Positions 8,860-18,474 of a stretch of DNA of 64,000 nt are shown here, piece by piece (the first letter of the stretch is position 1; every line of letters starts with the position of its first letter). The stretch is taken from assembly GCF_013314895.1 (NCBI RefSeq), contig NZ_JABTYE010000015.1, forward strand, positions 62,001 to 126,000, in the 5' to 3' direction. The DNA is from Cupriavidus gilardii. GTDB taxonomy: Bacteria; Pseudomonadota; Gammaproteobacteria; Burkholderiales; Burkholderiaceae. A program made the position numbers and the translations under genes. The notes under the pieces are model-generated. The model saw only the letters and a list, made by a program, of their open reading frames with translations. It searched no databases and was not told where the DNA came from.

Positions 8860-9022
8860 CCCTTCAAAGGGGAGTAGCTCCAGGGCAGCCCGCCCTTAGC
8901 ACAATCGTCATTACGAGCGCCGCGTCCCCATTGCGGCCTCCGGTTGTGCTGACCGTACCTGCGGCATCGCCGATATCGCAGTTCGGTCGAGCAAGACCTT
9001 TGCAACCTGGATTCATGGTTTG
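8860..9022 (+). ncRNA. yybP-ykoY manganese riboswitch
   Basis: The leader has the class signatures: CAAAGG at 8865-8870 pairing with CCTTTG at 8997-9002 (P1), the invariant GGGGAGTAG right after the 5' strand of P1, the loop sequence CGTCATTACGAG near 8906-8917, and GCAAGACC before the 3' strand. In this class the two loops dock to bind Mn2+ and turn on expression of exporters. The segment from 9003 to about 9030 can form a hairpin (TGCAACC..GGTTTGCA) that may be the expression platform. It lies directly upstream of a TerC-family gene, the usual partner. Confidence 0.85.
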
Positions 9023-9091
9023 CAGAGGCTCCCGTCCGCGGCTGCATGACTCCAGGCGAACCTGTATTTCACGTTTCCAATAGGAGAGTTC

Positions 9092-9790
9092 ATGGAGTGG
9101 CTTACCGATCTGTTCACGATGCAGTTTCTGACGGCACTGCTGTCGATCGTCGTCATCGACCTGGTGCTCGCTGGCGACAATGCCATCGTGATCGCGCTGG
9201 CGGCGCGTAACCTGCCGCCGCATCTGCAAAAGAAGGCCATTATCTGGGGCACCATCGGTGCCGTGGTGGTGCGCTCGGCCATGACCATCGGCGTGGTCTG
9301 GCTGCTGAAGATTCCGGGCCTGATGCTGGTCGGTGGCCTGGCGCTGGTGTGGATCGCCTACAAGCTGCTGTCCGACGACAACGGCGAGGACGAGCATGGC
9401 GCCCCGGCGACCACGCTGGCCGGCGCGATGAAGACCATCATCATCGCCGACGCCGTGATGGGCGTCGACAACGTGCTGGCCGTGGCCGGCGCCGCGCACG
9501 GCAGCTTCCTGCTGGTGGTGCTGGGCCTGCTGATCTCGATCCCGATCGTGGTCTGGGGCTCGCGCCTGGTGCTCAAGCTGATGGCCCGCTACCCGGTCAT
9601 CATCTACCTGGGCGCCGGCGTGCTCGCGTTCACCGCGGTCAAGATGATCCTGGGCGAACCGCTGGTCAAGCCGTTCTTCGCCGCCAACCAGGCGCTGGCA
9701 TGGCTGCTCTACATCGTGATCATCGGCGGCGTGCTGGGGGCCGGCTATATGGTGCAGAAGCGCCGTTCGCCGGCGGCCGAAAGCCACTAA
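9092..9790 (+). CDS. TerC/YjbE-family membrane protein, probable Mn2+ exporter
   Basis: A 232-residue integral membrane protein with about seven helices. The conserved acidic motifs of the TerC family lie inside helices: VIDLVLAGDNAIVIALA near the N-terminus and IIIADAVMGVDNVLAVAG in the middle. These DN-containing repeats are thought to form the metal path. Homologues controlled by yybP-ykoY RNAs are associated with manganese efflux or metallation of exported enzymes. The ATG has TAGGAGAG six bases upstream. It is a monocistronic unit: riboswitch leader in front, terminator behind at 9839. The metal assignment rests on the riboswitch and family, not on direct sequence proof. Confidence 0.88.
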   Translation: MEWLTDLFTMQFLTALLSIVVIDLVLAGDNAIVIALAARNLPPHLQKKAIIWGTIGAVVVRSAMTIGVVWLLKIPGLMLVGGLALVWIAYKLLSDDNGEDEHGAPATTLAGAMKTIIIADAVMGVDNVLAVAGAAHGSFLLVVLGLLISIPIVVWGSRLVLKLMARYPVIIYLGAGVLAFTAVKMILGEPLVKPFFAANQALAWLLYIVIIGGVLGAGYMVQKRRSPAAESH

Positions 9791-9838
9791 GCAGCATCCG
9801 CTCGTCCCCGCCTTCGCGGGGATGACAAGGTAGATCAA

Positions 9839-9868
9839 GGGGCGGCTCCGTCGGGGCCGCCCCTTTTT
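9839..9868 (+). terminator. Rho-independent terminator after terC
   Basis: An eight-pair stem GGGGCGGC/GCCGCCCC with an eight-base loop is followed by TTTTTC. It lies 48 bases after the terC-family stop and well before thyA. Confidence 0.88.
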
Positions 9869-9959
9869 CATGCCGGCGCCGGCCCGGGAGCGCATCGGCT
9901 AGAATGGCGACCTGCGCCGCCAGCCCCTCGGCTGCGGCCCTTTTCCCTTTCCGACGCCG

Positions 9960-10754
9960 ATGAAACAGTATCTCGACTTCATGCGCCATGTGTACGAGCA
10001 TGGCACCGTCAAGGCGGACCGCACCGGCACCGGCACGCGCTCGGTGTTCGGCTATCAGATGCGCTTCGACCTGCGCGAAGGCTTCCCGGTGGTCACCACC
10101 AAGAAGCTGCATCTGAAGTCGATCATTTACGAGCTGCTGTGGTTTCTGCAGGGCTCGACCAATGTCCGCTGGCTGCAGGAAAACGGCGTCACGATCTGGG
10201 ACGAATGGGCCGACGAGAACGGCGAGCTCGGCCCGATCTACGGCTATCAATGGCGTTCGTGGCCGGCGCCGAACGGCGAGCATATCGACCAGATTGCCCA
10301 GCTGATCGAGCAGATCCGCAGCAATCCGGATTCGCGCCGTCTGATCGTGTCGGCCTGGAACGTCGGCGACATCCCGCGCATGAAGCTGCCGCCCTGCCAC
10401 GCCTTCTTCCAGTTCTACGTGGCCGACGGCCGGCTCTCGTGCCAGCTGTACCAGCGCAGCGCCGACATCTTCCTCGGCGTGCCGTTCAATATCGCCAGCT
10501 ATGCGCTGCTGACGCACATGATCGCGCAGCAGACCGGCCTCGAAGTCGGCGATTTCGTCTGGACCGGCGGCGACTGCCACATCTACAGCAATCACGAGGA
10601 ACAGGTCCGCACGCAGCTCGCGCGCGAGCCGATGGCGCTGCCGAAGCTGGAGATCCTGCGCAAGCCCGATTCGATCTTCGACTATCGCTACGAGGACTTC
10701 GCGCTGGTCGGCTACGAATCGCACCCGGCCATCAAGGCTCCGGTGGCGGTATGA
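9960..10754 (+). CDS. thyA: Thymidylate synthase
   Basis: A 264-residue protein, the same length as E. coli ThyA. It makes dTMP from dUMP using methylene-tetrahydrofolate. Catalytic Cys146 is seen in [12 protein letters not shown]; other fixed motifs are [14 protein letters not shown] (phosphate-binding Arg), [32 protein letters not shown] and [10 protein letters not shown]. No strong ribosome site precedes the ATG. The stop codon TGA shares bases with the ATG of folA (ATGA), so synthase and dihydrofolate reductase, which recycles its by-product, are translationally coupled. Confidence 0.98.
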   Translation: MKQYLDFMRHVYEHGTVKADRTGTGTRSVFGYQMRFDLREGFPVVTTKKLHLKSIIYELLWFLQGSTNVRWLQENGVTIWDEWADENGELGPIYGYQWRSWPAPNGEHIDQIAQLIEQIRSNPDSRRLIVSAWNVGDIPRMKLPPCHAFFQFYVADGRLSCQLYQRSADIFLGVPFNIASYALLTHMIAQQTGLEVGDFVWTGGDCHIYSNHEEQVRTQLAREPMALPKLEILRKPDSIFDYRYEDFALVGYESHPAIKAPVAV

Positions 10755-11242
10755 CGCTGCTGACGCTGATCGTCGCGCGCGCGCGCAACGGCGTGATCGG
10801 CCGCGACAATACGCTGCCCTGGCGGCTGCCCGAGGACCTCGCGCACTTCAAGCGCACCACGATGGGCGCGCCGGTGATCATGGGCCGCAAGACCTGGGAG
10901 TCGATCGGCCGGCCGCTGCCGGGCCGCCGCAATATCGTGGTCAGCCGCAATCCCGAACTGCGGCTCGAAGGCGCGGAAATCGCGCCCTCGCTCGAGGATG
11001 CGCTGCGCCTGTGTGTCGGCGTCGAACAGGTGTTCCTGATCGGCGGTGCGCAGCTCTATGCGGAGGCGCTACCCAGTGCCGACCGGCTGATCGTCACCGA
11101 GATCGACGCCGACTTCGACGGCGATGCGCACTTCCCCGACATCGACCCGCAGCGCTGGATTGCCACCGAGCGCGAACGGCACCATTCCGAGGCGAATGGC
11201 TTCGACTATGCGTTCGTGACGTACGAACGCGCGCCGGAGTAG
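10751..11242 (+). CDS. folA: Dihydrofolate reductase
   Basis: A 163-residue type I DHFR that reduces dihydrofolate with NADPH. Motifs are [25 protein letters not shown] (Trp and acidic substrate-binding region), [25 protein letters not shown] in the NADPH site, and FLIGGAQLY. The acidic residue of the active site is Glu in LPEDL; the usual Asp27 position should be checked by alignment. It overlaps thyA by the ATGA junction. A palindromic REP-like element follows at 11297. Confidence 0.96.
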   Translation: MTLLTLIVARARNGVIGRDNTLPWRLPEDLAHFKRTTMGAPVIMGRKTWESIGRPLPGRRNIVVSRNPELRLEGAEIAPSLEDALRLCVGVEQVFLIGGAQLYAEALPSADRLIVTEIDADFDGDAHFPDIDPQRWIATERERHHSEANGFDYAFVTYERAPE

Positions 11243-11296
11243 TCCGCAACAGGAATCTGCCAGGGCTGTCGCCGTGCGCACTGCACGGGCGGCACT

Positions 11297-11333
11297 CCCT
11301 CTCCCGCTTGCGGGAGAGGGTTGGGGAGAGGGA
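11297..11333. repeat. REP-like palindromic element, copy 1
   Basis: A 24-base palindrome of the form CCCTCTCCCGC-TTGC-GGGAGAGGG with a trailing TTGGGGAGAGGG. The same core occurs at 14159, 14234, 18374 and 54695, always between genes. Here it lies between folA (+) and pmbA (-), which converge. Confidence 0.85.
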
Positions 11334-11366
11334 AGCCGATGGCAGGCACCCTTAGTTTCCCGCGTC

Positions 11367-12737
11367 TCAATTCCCCGCAATCGTCATCTGCTCGATCAGG
11401 ATCGAGCCGGTCTCCTTGGTGCCGCGCACCAGCGTGTCGGCGCCGATCGCAACGATCTGGCGGAACATCTCCGCCATATTGCCGGCGATCGTGATTTCCT
11501 CGACCGGATACTGGATCACGCCGTTCTCGACCCAGTAGCCCGACGCGCCGCGAGAATAATCGCCGGTCACGTAGTTGACGCCCTGCCCCATCAGTTCGGT
11601 CACCAGCAGGCCGGTGCCCAGCTTGCGCAGCATCGCCGGGAAATCGTCGCCAGGCTGCGTCAACTTGCTGGTCAGCGCCAGGTTGTGCGAGCCGCCGGCA
11701 TTGCCGGTGGTCTGCATGCCGAGCTTGCGGGCCGAATAGGTCGACAGGAAATAGCCCTGCACCACGCCGTCGCGCACCACGTCGCGCGCACGGGTCTTGA
11801 CGCCCTCCTCGTCGAACGGCGCGCTGCCCATCGCGCCCGGCACGTGGGGACGCTCGTGGATGTCGATATGCGGGGCGAACACCGCCTTGCCCAGCGTGTC
11901 GTACAGGAAGGTCGACTTGCGATACAGCGCGCCGCCGGACACGGCCTGCACGAAGGCGCCCAGCAGACCCGCCGCCAGCGGGGCTTCGAACAGCACCGGG
12001 CAGCGGCGCGTCGACAGCTTGCGCGCATGCAGCCGCGCCAGCGCCCGTTCGGCGGCGTAGCGGCCGATCGCTTCGGGCTCGGCCAGCGCTTCCGGCGCGC
12101 GCTTGGACGAATACCAGTCGTCGCGCTGCATGCCGCCGCCGCTGCCGGCGATTGGCGCGCACGAGATGAAATGGCGCGAGTACGGGTAACCGCCGACGAA
12201 GCCGCGCGAGGTCGCCAGCACGAACTGCGAATGCTGCGCCGACACGCTGGCGCCATCGCTGTTGCGGATGCGCGGCGACACCGCGAAGGCCGCTGCCTCG
12301 GCACGGCGCGCGATCTCGATGGCCTGCTCGGCGTCGATGGCCCAGGGGTGGTACAGGTCCAGATCGAGCGGATCGCGTTCGAGCAATTCCTCTTCGGCCA
12401 GACCCGCGCAGTCGTCCTCGGCGGTGAAGCGCGCGATGTTGTAGGCGGCCTCGGCGGTGGCGCGCAGCGCAGCCGGCGAAAAGTCCGAGGTGCTGGCATT
12501 GCCGCGCCGCTTGCCGATCATCACGGTCACGCCGACCACCTTGTCGCGGTTCTGCTCGATCGTCTCGACCTCGCCCTTGCGCACCGAGACCGACAGGCCG
12601 CTGCCCTCGGAGATCTCGGTGGCGGCATCGGTGGCGCCCAGTTCGCGGGCGACGCGCAGCACATCGGCTGCCATCTCGCTCAGTTGCGCCTGGGTGTAGG
12701 TGAAGTGGACGTTCTGGTCGGTCATGAGATCGGACAT
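11367..12737 (-). CDS. pmbA: PmbA/TldE metalloprotease-like protein
   Basis: About 456 residues from this start. PmbA (TldE) is the non-metal-binding partner of TldD in the TldD/TldE protease, which in E. coli trims microcin B17 and degrades CcdA. Family features seen are a basic/acidic N-terminal domain with GLSVSVRKGEVETIEQNRDK, and C-terminal strands with SGASGYWVENGVIQYPVEEITIAGN. The tldD gene is not in the window. ATG at 12737 and at 12725 are both possible; neither has a clear ribosome site. Upstream lie three copies of a 14-bp tandem repeat. Confidence 0.92.
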   Translation of the reverse strand: MSDLMTDQNVHFTYTQAQLSEMAADVLRVARELGATDAATEISEGSGLSVSVRKGEVETIEQNRDKVVGVTVMIGKRRGNASTSDFSPAALRATAEAAYNIARFTAEDDCAGLAEEELLERDPLDLDLYHPWAIDAEQAIEIARRAEAAAFAVSPRIRNSDGASVSAQHSQFVLATSRGFVGGYPYSRHFISCAPIAGSGGGMQRDDWYSSKRAPEALAEPEAIGRYAAERALARLHARKLSTRRCPVLFEAPLAAGLLGAFVQAVSGGALYRKSTFLYDTLGKAVFAPHIDIHERPHVPGAMGSAPFDEEGVKTRARDVVRDGVVQGYFLSTYSARKLGMQTTGNAGGSHNLALTSKLTQPGDDFPAMLRKLGTGLLVTELMGQGVNYVTGDYSRGASGYWVENGVIQYPVEEITIAGNMAEMFRQIVAIGADTLVRGTKETGSILIEQMTIAGN

Positions 12738-12742
12738 GCGTG

Positions 12743-12784
12743 AGTCTGGCGTAGTAAGTCTGGCGTAGTAGGCTGGCGTAGTCC
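12743..12784. repeat. 14-bp tandem repeat between pmbA and darP
   Basis: Two exact and one degenerate copy of AGTCTGGCGTAGTA lie in the 129-bp divergent region between pmbA and darP, a few bases upstream of the pmbA start. They must be transcribed or lie in the promoter of one of the two genes. Confidence 0.8.
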
Positions 12785-12866
12785 CGCGCAGCAGAGGCGA
12801 TGCCGGCATCGAGCCGGAAGCCGGGGAGGCAAACTGAAACCCAAACGGGAATCATAGCAAGATAAA

Positions 12867-13490
12867 ATGCCGCCCATGACGCGACATCCCCGCCACTCCC
12901 CCGGCGCCGGCTTTCCCGGCGCCTTTGCCCCCGAGCCCGACGACGACTCGCCCAAGAGCAAATCCCAGCGCAAGCGCGACATGCATGCGCTGCAGGACCT
13001 TGGCACCGAGCTCGAAGCGCTGCCGAAGGACCGGCTGGCGCGCGTGCCGATGCCCGAGGTGCTCGAGGACGCCATCCGCGAGGCCCGGCGCATCACCAGC
13101 CACGAAGGCAAGCGGCGCCAGATGCAGTATGTCGGCAAGGTGATGCGCGGCCTGAACGAGGACGAGATCGACGCGATCCGGCGCGCGCTGGACGGCTTCA
13201 AGGGCACCAGCAAGGCCGAGACCGCCCGGCTGCATCTGATCGAGCGCTGGCGCGAGCTGCTGCTCAAGGACGACGAGGCGCTGACGCGTTTCCTCGCCGA
13301 GCATCCCGCAGTCGACGTGCAAGCCCTGCGCAGCCTGATCCGCAACGCGCGCAAGGAGCAGCAGCTGAACAAGCCGCCGCGCCACTTCCGCGAGCTGTTC
13401 CAGGCCATCAAGAGCGCGCTCGAGGCGCGCCAGCAGCCCGACGCGGCGCCCGCCGCGCCGTCAACCGGAGAGGATCAGGAGCCCGCATGA
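12867..13490 (+). CDS. darP: Ribosome biogenesis factor DarP (YjgA, DUF615)
   Basis: A 207-residue basic/acidic helical protein of the YjgA/DUF615 family, which associates with late large-subunit precursors in E. coli. Visible features are the [16 protein letters not shown] opening of the domain, [25 protein letters not shown], and the coiled region [21 protein letters not shown]. An AT-rich GATAAAAT occupies 12861-12868, so the alternative ATG at 12876 (MTRHP) may be the true start with an almost leaderless message. It overlaps mog by four bases (ATGA). Confidence 0.9.
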   Translation: MPPMTRHPRHSPGAGFPGAFAPEPDDDSPKSKSQRKRDMHALQDLGTELEALPKDRLARVPMPEVLEDAIREARRITSHEGKRRQMQYVGKVMRGLNEDEIDAIRRALDGFKGTSKAETARLHLIERWRELLLKDDEALTRFLAEHPAVDVQALRSLIRNARKEQQLNKPPRHFRELFQAIKSALEARQQPDAAPAAPSTGEDQEPA

Positions 13491-14143
13491 GCGACCTTCC
13501 CCACACCACCAGCCAGCCTGTTGTGCAGCCTGTCGCCCGTCGCCATCCCGACGAGCTGATCGTCGGCTTCGTGTCGATCTCGGACCGCGCCTCGGCCGGC
13601 ACCTATCAGGACGAAGGCATTCCCGCGCTGCGCGACTGGTTCGGCCGCACGCTGACCTCGCCGTGGCAGGGCGTGGAACGGCTGATCCCCGACGAGCAGG
13701 CGCAGATCTCGCGCACGCTGATCGAACTGGTCGACGTGGCCGGCTGCGATCTGGTGCTGACCACGGGCGGCACCGGCCCCGCGCGCCGCGACGTGACGCC
13801 CGAAGCCACGCTGGCGGTCGCCACCAAGGAGATGCCTGGCTTTGGCGAACAGATGCGCCAGGTCAGCCTGCACTTCGTGCCGACGGCGATCCTGTCGCGC
13901 CAGGTGGCCGTGATTCGCGAGACGCCGAGCCATGCGGCGCTGATCATCAATCTGCCGGGCCAGCCGCGCGCGATCCGCGAGACGCTCGAAGGGCTGCGCG
14001 GCGACGACGGCAAGTCGCTGGTGCAAGGCATCTTCGCTGCGGTGCCCTACTGCATCGATCTGATCGGCGGACCCTACATCGAGACCGACGAGGCCGTGGT
14101 CAAGGCCTGGCGGCCCAAGCACGCGATCCGGCAGAAGGGCTGA
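13487..14143 (+). CDS. mog: Molybdopterin adenylyltransferase
   Basis: A 218-residue MogA-type enzyme that adenylates molybdopterin before molybdate insertion. Seen are the start of the fold [24 protein letters not shown] and the MoCF signature [25 protein letters not shown]-terminal [18 protein letters not shown] is typical of proteobacterial Mog. The first ~20 residues are a variable extension. Its start codon overlaps the darP stop, so the two are coupled, although no functional link is known. No other molybdenum-cofactor gene is nearby. Confidence 0.93.
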   Translation: MSDLPHTTSQPVVQPVARRHPDELIVGFVSISDRASAGTYQDEGIPALRDWFGRTLTSPWQGVERLIPDEQAQISRTLIELVDVAGCDLVLTTGGTGPARRDVTPEATLAVATKEMPGFGEQMRQVSLHFVPTAILSRQVAVIRETPSHAALIINLPGQPRAIRETLEGLRGDDGKSLVQGIFAAVPYCIDLIGGPYIETDEAVVKAWRPKHAIRQKG

Positions 14144-14158
14144 GCGGCGCCGAGGTTG

Positions 14159-14196
14159 CCCTCTCCCCTGCCCCTCTCCCGCAAGCGGGAGAGGGG
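14159..14196. repeat. REP-like palindromic element, copy 2
   Basis: Contains CCCCTCTCCCGC-AAGC-GGGAGAGGGG preceded by a second CCCTCTCCCC. It is in the opposite orientation to copy 3, 37 bases away, so the two form an inverted pair between the convergent genes mog (+) and the AEC transporter (-). Confidence 0.85.
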
Positions 14197-14233
14197 AACG
14201 CCGAAAGCACCGGCCGCGTTCGCGTGGCACTCG

Positions 14234-14273
14234 CTCCCCTCCCCGCTTGCGGGAGAGGGGTTGAGGGAGAGGG
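14234..14273. repeat. REP-like palindromic element, copy 3
   Basis: CTCCCCTCCCCGCTTGCGGG followed by AGAGGGGTTGAGGGAGAGGG. It is the mirror partner of copy 2. The pair could form a long cruciform or act as a transcription end for both flanking genes. Confidence 0.85.
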
Positions 14274-14293
14274 CAGCCCCCGGACGAATTGCC

Positions 14294-15175
14294 CTACCGC
14301 AAACCCAGGTAGAGCCCGACCGGCACAAACACCACCGCGGCAATATTGCCCAGCAGCACGATCGACGCGACCTGGTCCGGCTCCTGCCGGAAATGATCGG
14401 CCACCAGGAAGTTCAGCACGGCCGGCGGCAGCGCGGCAAACACGAACAGCAGGCCACGCTGCAATTCGGTCAGCGGCACCACCGCCGCCAGCGCCAGCGC
14501 GCAGACGATGCCGGTCAGCGGGCAGATCACCGCGCCGGCCAGCCCCATGCCCCAGTTGCGCAGATTGACGTCCTTCATCCGCACGCCGAGCGCGAACAGC
14601 ATCAGCGGCACCGTGGCGTCGCCCAGCAGCTTGATCGACTGATAGACCGGATCGGGCAGCGCGAACCACGGCCGCGCCAGCGACAGGCCCACGCCGGCGA
14701 TCGTCGCCAGCACCATCGGATTGCGCGAGATCTGCGCCAGCGAGGCATGGCGGTTGACGATCTTCAGGCCCAGCGTGAAGTGCATCAGGTTGGACGCCGC
14801 GAACAGCGCCACCGCGGGGGCGAGCCCGGCCGGCCCGAAGGCAAACACCGACAGCGGCAGCCCCATATTCCCCGAGTTGTTGAACATCATCGGCGGCACG
14901 AAAGTACGCGGGTCCGCCCCCATCAGCCGCGCCGCGCCTAACGCCAGCAGGCCGGACCCGAGCACCACGCCGACCGCGCAGGCCAGCAGCGCGAGCTGGT
15001 CGGCCAGCACGAAGTCCTTGCTGACGAAGGCCGACACCACCAGCAGCGGCGCGATGACGTCCAGCGTGGCGCGATTGATGCCCGCCATGTCGGGATGGGC
15101 CTTGCGCCCGTACAGCCAGCCGACCAGGATGATCAGGATGACCGGCGTGATGATCGAGACGATGCGCTCAAGCAT
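14294..15175 (-). CDS. AEC-family (auxin efflux carrier-like) transporter
   Basis: A 293-residue membrane protein with about ten hydrophobic helices. The unwound helix signature MMFNNSGNMGLPLSVFAFG is seen near the middle of the first half, and FAALPPAVLNFLVADHF in the second half is the matching region. Bacterial members transport carboxylates such as malate or malonate; the substrate is unknown here. The gene converges on mog and is followed by the inverted REP pair. The upstream 120 bp hold two short GC hairpins but no regulator. Confidence 0.85.
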   Translation of the reverse strand: MLERIVSIITPVILIILVGWLYGRKAHPDMAGINRATLDVIAPLLVVSAFVSKDFVLADQLALLACAVGVVLGSGLLALGAARLMGADPRTFVPPMMFNNSGNMGLPLSVFAFGPAGLAPAVALFAASNLMHFTLGLKIVNRHASLAQISRNPMVLATIAGVGLSLARPWFALPDPVYQSIKLLGDATVPLMLFALGVRMKDVNLRNWGMGLAGAVICPLTGIVCALALAAVVPLTELQRGLLFVFAALPPAVLNFLVADHFRQEPDQVASIVLLGNIAAVVFVPVGLYLGLR

Positions 15176-15301
15176 GGTGCGAGAAGGACGTGGCGGATCG
15201 GTTGCCGTTCCCCCGCAAGCGGGAACCCGGTGCCTTGCGTGGGCGGGCGAAGCCGCTGGGTCCGCGCCTGCGCGGGGACGATGTGTCAGGGAATCGGGTG
15301 C

Positions 15302-15952
15302 TCACGCCTCGCCGGTCGGGCTTGCCGCGCCCTGCTGCTCAGCCTGGCTGCTGCGAATGAAATGCGTGCGGTAGTAGCGCAATTCCTCGATCGATTCGAG
15401 GATGTCGGCCAGCGCCGTATGCAGCTGGCGCTTGACGAAGCCCTTGTGGATCGCCGGCTCCCAGCGCTTGCACAGTTCCTTCAGCGTCGACACGTCGAGG
15501 TTGCGATAGTGGAAAAAGGCTTCCAGCTTGGGCATGTAGCGCGCCATGAAACGGCGGTCCTGGCAGATCGAATTGCCGCACATCGGCGACTTGCCGGCCG
15601 GCACCCAGCGCTTGAGGAAGGCGAGCAGCTCGGTTTCGGCCTGGGCCTCGGTCAGCGTCGATGCCTTGACCTTGTCGATCAGGCCGGAGCGGCCGTGAGT
15701 ACCCTTGTTCCAGTTGTCCATAGCATCCAGGACGGCGTCTTCCTGGTGGATCACCAGCACCGGGCCCTCGGCGAGGATATGCAGTTCGGAATCGGTGACG
15801 ACCACCGCGACCTCGATGATGCGGTCGTTCTCGGGCGACAGCCCGGTCATCTCCATATCGAGCCAGACCAGATTGTTTTCGCTCTTGACCGACTTGGCGG
15901 GCGTGGCGGAGGCGGGAGCGGGTACGGAGGCGGCGGAACTGGAGCTTGTCAT
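15302..15952 (-). CDS. orn: Oligoribonuclease
   Basis: About 216 residues. Orn degrades RNA of two to five nucleotides, including pGpG from c-di-GMP turnover. DEDDh exonuclease residues are seen: [23 protein letters not shown] (Asp and Glu), [37 protein letters not shown], and [18 protein letters not shown] (His and Asp). The first ~28 residues (Ser/Ala-rich) and last ~15 are variable. In-frame ATGs at 16006 and further upstream are alternatives; none has a strong ribosome site. It is divergent from the M48 protease gene. Confidence 0.93.
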   Translation of the reverse strand: MTSSSSAASVPAPASATPAKSVKSENNLVWLDMEMTGLSPENDRIIEVAVVVTDSELHILAEGPVLVIHQEDAVLDAMDNWNKGTHGRSGLIDKVKASTLTEAQAETELLAFLKRWVPAGKSPMCGNSICQDRRFMARYMPKLEAFFHYRNLDVSTLKELCKRWEPAIHKGFVKRQLHTALADILESIEELRYYRTHFIRSSQAEQQGAASPTGEA

Positions 15953-16015
15953 CGGACTGCGAGAGGATCGGATAGCGGGAGGGATTGGAATATCGTGCGC
16001 CGGCATCGTGGGCCC

Positions 16016-16047
16016 TTGCGGGTGTGCCCGGCGCGAAGTCATATAAT
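16016..16047 (+). promoter_or_regulatory. Possible promoter for the M48 protease gene
   Basis: TATAAT at 16042-16047 stands 46 bases before the M48 start, with TTGCGG at 16016-16021; the 20-base spacer is long. The complementary strand offers an AT-rich box at the same place that could serve the divergent orn gene. Confidence 0.4.
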
Positions 16048-16092
16048 TCTCGCATATCGATGCACTAGACCGCCCCACAAGGCAAGGACCCG

Positions 16093-17340
16093 ATGTTCAC
16101 GCTGCTTTTTCTCGTCGCCCTGGTGGTGATGGTGCTCACCAAACTGTGGCTGGCCGCACGCCAGGTTCGCCACGTCGGCCTGCATCGCGACACCGTGCCG
16201 CCGCGCTTCGCCGATACCATCTCGCTGGCCGCGCACCGCAAGGCGGCCGACTACACGATCGCCCGCACGCGGCTGTCGATGCTCGAAGTGCTGGCCGGCG
16301 CCGCCGTGCTGATCGGCTTCACGCTGCTCGGCGGCCTGCACTGGCTGAACCAGTTCTGGTACGGCACCTTCGGTCCCGGTTATGCCTATGGCGTCGCGCT
16401 GATCGCCAGCGTCGCGCTGATCGGCGGGCTGGCCGAGCTGCCCTTCACGCTGTACGCGCAGTTCGGCATCGAACAGCGCTTCGGCTTCAACCGGATGACG
16501 TGGCGGCTGTGGCTGCTGGACACGATCAAGATGCTGGTGGTCGCCGCGGTGCTGGGCCTGCCGTTGCTGCTGGCGGTACTGTGGCTGATGGACCGGACCG
16601 GCCCGTGGTGGTGGCTGTGGACGTGGGTCGTGTGGATGGCCTTCAACCTGGTGCTGCTGGTGATCTTCCCGACCTGGATCGCGCCGCTGTTCAACAAGTT
16701 CGAGCCGCTGACCGACGAGACGCTGAAGCAGCGCATCGAAGCGCTGATGCGGCGCTGCGGCTTCGCCAGCAAGGGCCTGTTCGTGATGGACGGCTCGCGC
16801 CGCAGCGCGCACGGCAACGCCTATTTCACCGGCTTCGGCGCGGCCAAGCGCATCGTCTTCTTCGATACGCTGCTGTCGCGGCTGAACGCCGACGAGATCG
16901 AGGCCGTGCTCGCGCACGAGCTGGGCCACTTCAAGCGGCGCCATATCGTCAAGCGCATCGTCGTGACGTTCGCGCTGAGCCTGGCCTTCCTCGCGCTGCT
17001 GGGCTGGCTGTCGACGCAGGCCTGGTTCTACACGGGCCTGGGCGTGCTGCCGAACCTGATGTCGGACAGCCACGCGCTGGCGCTGGTGCTGTTCTTCCTG
17101 ACGCTGCCGGTGTTCACCTTCCTGCTCGGACCGCTGTCGAGCGTGACCTCGCGCCGGCATGAATTCGAAGCCGATGCGTTCGCCGCCGAGCATGCCGATG
17201 CCGGCCATCTGGTGTCGGCGCTGGTCAAGCTGTACAAGGACAACGCCTCGACGCTGACGCCCGATCCTCTCTACAGCGCGTTCTATTACTCGCACCCGCC
17301 CGCGGCGCAGCGTATCGACCGGCTGCTGGCGCACGCATGA
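16093..17340 (+). CDS. M48 family integral-membrane metallopeptidase (Ste24/CAAX protease-like)
   Basis: A 415-residue zinc protease with an N-terminal membrane helix, several further helices around residues 60-200, and a cytoplasmic-facing catalytic centre HELGH at residues 275-279 in [14 protein letters not shown] downstream acidic ligand lies in [17 protein letters not shown], and the C-terminal [12 protein letters not shown] is characteristic of the M48A group. Bacteria lack CAAX prenylation, so the role is probably membrane-protein quality control (inference). Its stop overlaps the rsgA start (ATGA). Confidence 0.92.
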   Translation: MFTLLFLVALVVMVLTKLWLAARQVRHVGLHRDTVPPRFADTISLAAHRKAADYTIARTRLSMLEVLAGAAVLIGFTLLGGLHWLNQFWYGTFGPGYAYGVALIASVALIGGLAELPFTLYAQFGIEQRFGFNRMTWRLWLLDTIKMLVVAAVLGLPLLLAVLWLMDRTGPWWWLWTWVVWMAFNLVLLVIFPTWIAPLFNKFEPLTDETLKQRIEALMRRCGFASKGLFVMDGSRRSAHGNAYFTGFGAAKRIVFFDTLLSRLNADEIEAVLAHELGHFKRRHIVKRIVVTFALSLAFLALLGWLSTQAWFYTGLGVLPNLMSDSHALALVLFFLTLPVFTFLLGPLSSVTSRRHEFEADAFAAEHADAGHLVSALVKLYKDNASTLTPDPLYSAFYYSHPPAAQRIDRLLAHA

Positions 17341-18323
17341 GCCGCCCCGCCCGACAACGAGGCGGCGCCGCCGCCAGCCGCGGCGTGCCTGCTGCATCGA
17401 CCCGCGAATCGACGCGAGAAGCCGCGCTGATCGTGGCCGCGCACGGCCGTCACTATGTGATCGAGCTCGACGACGGCGAGCGCACGCGCATGCATGCGTT
17501 TCCGCGCGGCAAGAAGAGCGAATGCGCGGTCGGCGACCGCGTGCGCGTCGAGCGCGCGGCGGCCGACCAGTGTGTGATCGTCGAGGTCGAGCCGCGCCGC
17601 AATCTGCTGCATCGTTCCGATCAATTCAAATCGAAGCTGCTGGCCGCCAATATCGACCAGGTCGCGATCGTGCTGGCGACCGAGCCGAGCTTCTCGGAGG
17701 ATCTGCTGGGCCGCGCGCTGGTCTCCGCCGAGGCGTTGGAGATCGCGCCGCTGATCCTGCTGAACAAGACCGATCTGACCGAACGGCTGGAGGAGGCGCG
17801 GCGCCGGCTGACGCTGTACCGCCAGCTCGGCTATCCGACCGTCGAGCTGTCGGTACACGGCAATCCCGACGATGCGCTGGCGCAGCTGCGCCCGCTCACC
17901 GCCGGACGCGCGACCATCCTGATCGGCCAGTCCGGCATGGGCAAGTCGTCGCTGCTGAATCTGCTGATTCCGGGGGTGGAGGCGCAAACCCGCGAGATCT
18001 CGGCCAAGCTCGATTCGGGCAAGCACACCACGACGTTCACGCGGCTGTACCACCTGCCCGCCGACTGGGGCCAGGGCGGCAGTCTGATCGATTCGCCGGG
18101 CTTCCAGGAGTTCGGCTTGCACCATCTGTCCGAAGGCATGCTCGAGCGCGCCTTCCCCGAGTTCCGCCCGCGGCTGACCGAATGCCGCTTCTACAACTGC
18201 CACCATATCAACGAGCCGGGCTGCGGGGTGCTGGCCTCGGTCGACGCCGGCGGTATCGCACCGCGGCGGCATCAGCTGTATCTGCAGCTATTGCACGAGT
18301 CGAGGCAGCAGAAGCCGTGGTAG
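17337..18323 (+). CDS. rsgA: Ribosome small subunit-dependent GTPase A
   Basis: A 328-residue circularly permuted GTPase that checks maturation of the 30S subunit. An N-terminal OB-fold (residues ~30-100, ending [14 protein letters not shown]) is followed by permuted G motifs: NKTDL (G4), [14 protein letters not shown] (G1), the G2 region with [11 protein letters not shown], and [10 protein letters not shown] (G3). The C-terminal zinc module is [14 protein letters not shown]. The first ~30 residues are a variable basic extension. It is translationally coupled to the M48 protease gene. Confidence 0.95.
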   Translation: MSRPARQRGGAAASRGVPAASTRESTREAALIVAAHGRHYVIELDDGERTRMHAFPRGKKSECAVGDRVRVERAAADQCVIVEVEPRRNLLHRSDQFKSKLLAANIDQVAIVLATEPSFSEDLLGRALVSAEALEIAPLILLNKTDLTERLEEARRRLTLYRQLGYPTVELSVHGNPDDALAQLRPLTAGRATILIGQSGMGKSSLLNLLIPGVEAQTREISAKLDSGKHTTTFTRLYHLPADWGQGGSLIDSPGFQEFGLHHLSEGMLERAFPEFRPRLTECRFYNCHHINEPGCGVLASVDAGGIAPRRHQLYLQLLHESRQQKPW

Positions 18324-18373
18324 CAGTGTCGCGTTCGGCGGACGGCAACGGAGCTCGTTGAAGCGATGAGAGA

Positions 18374-18405
18374 CTCTTTCTCCCGCTTGCGGGAGAGGGG
18401 AGAAC
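18374..18405. repeat. REP-like palindromic element, copy 4
   Basis: TTTCTCCCGC-TTGC-GGGAGAGGGG followed by AGAAC, between rsgA and the DUF2007 gene, which run in the same direction. The trailing AGAAC also follows copy 5 at 54695. Confidence 0.8.
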
Positions 18406-18474
18406 ACCCACGTCTTCCGCCATGTCGCCGCGCCCGTGCTAAGGTCTGAAGCATCCCCACTGCCGGTGATGCCG

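Noticed and set aside
9804-9826. CCCCGCC-TTCG-CGGGG hairpin after terC as a terminator
   Set aside because: No U-tract follows it, and the real terminator is 20 bases downstream; it looks like a common dispersed GC hairpin.
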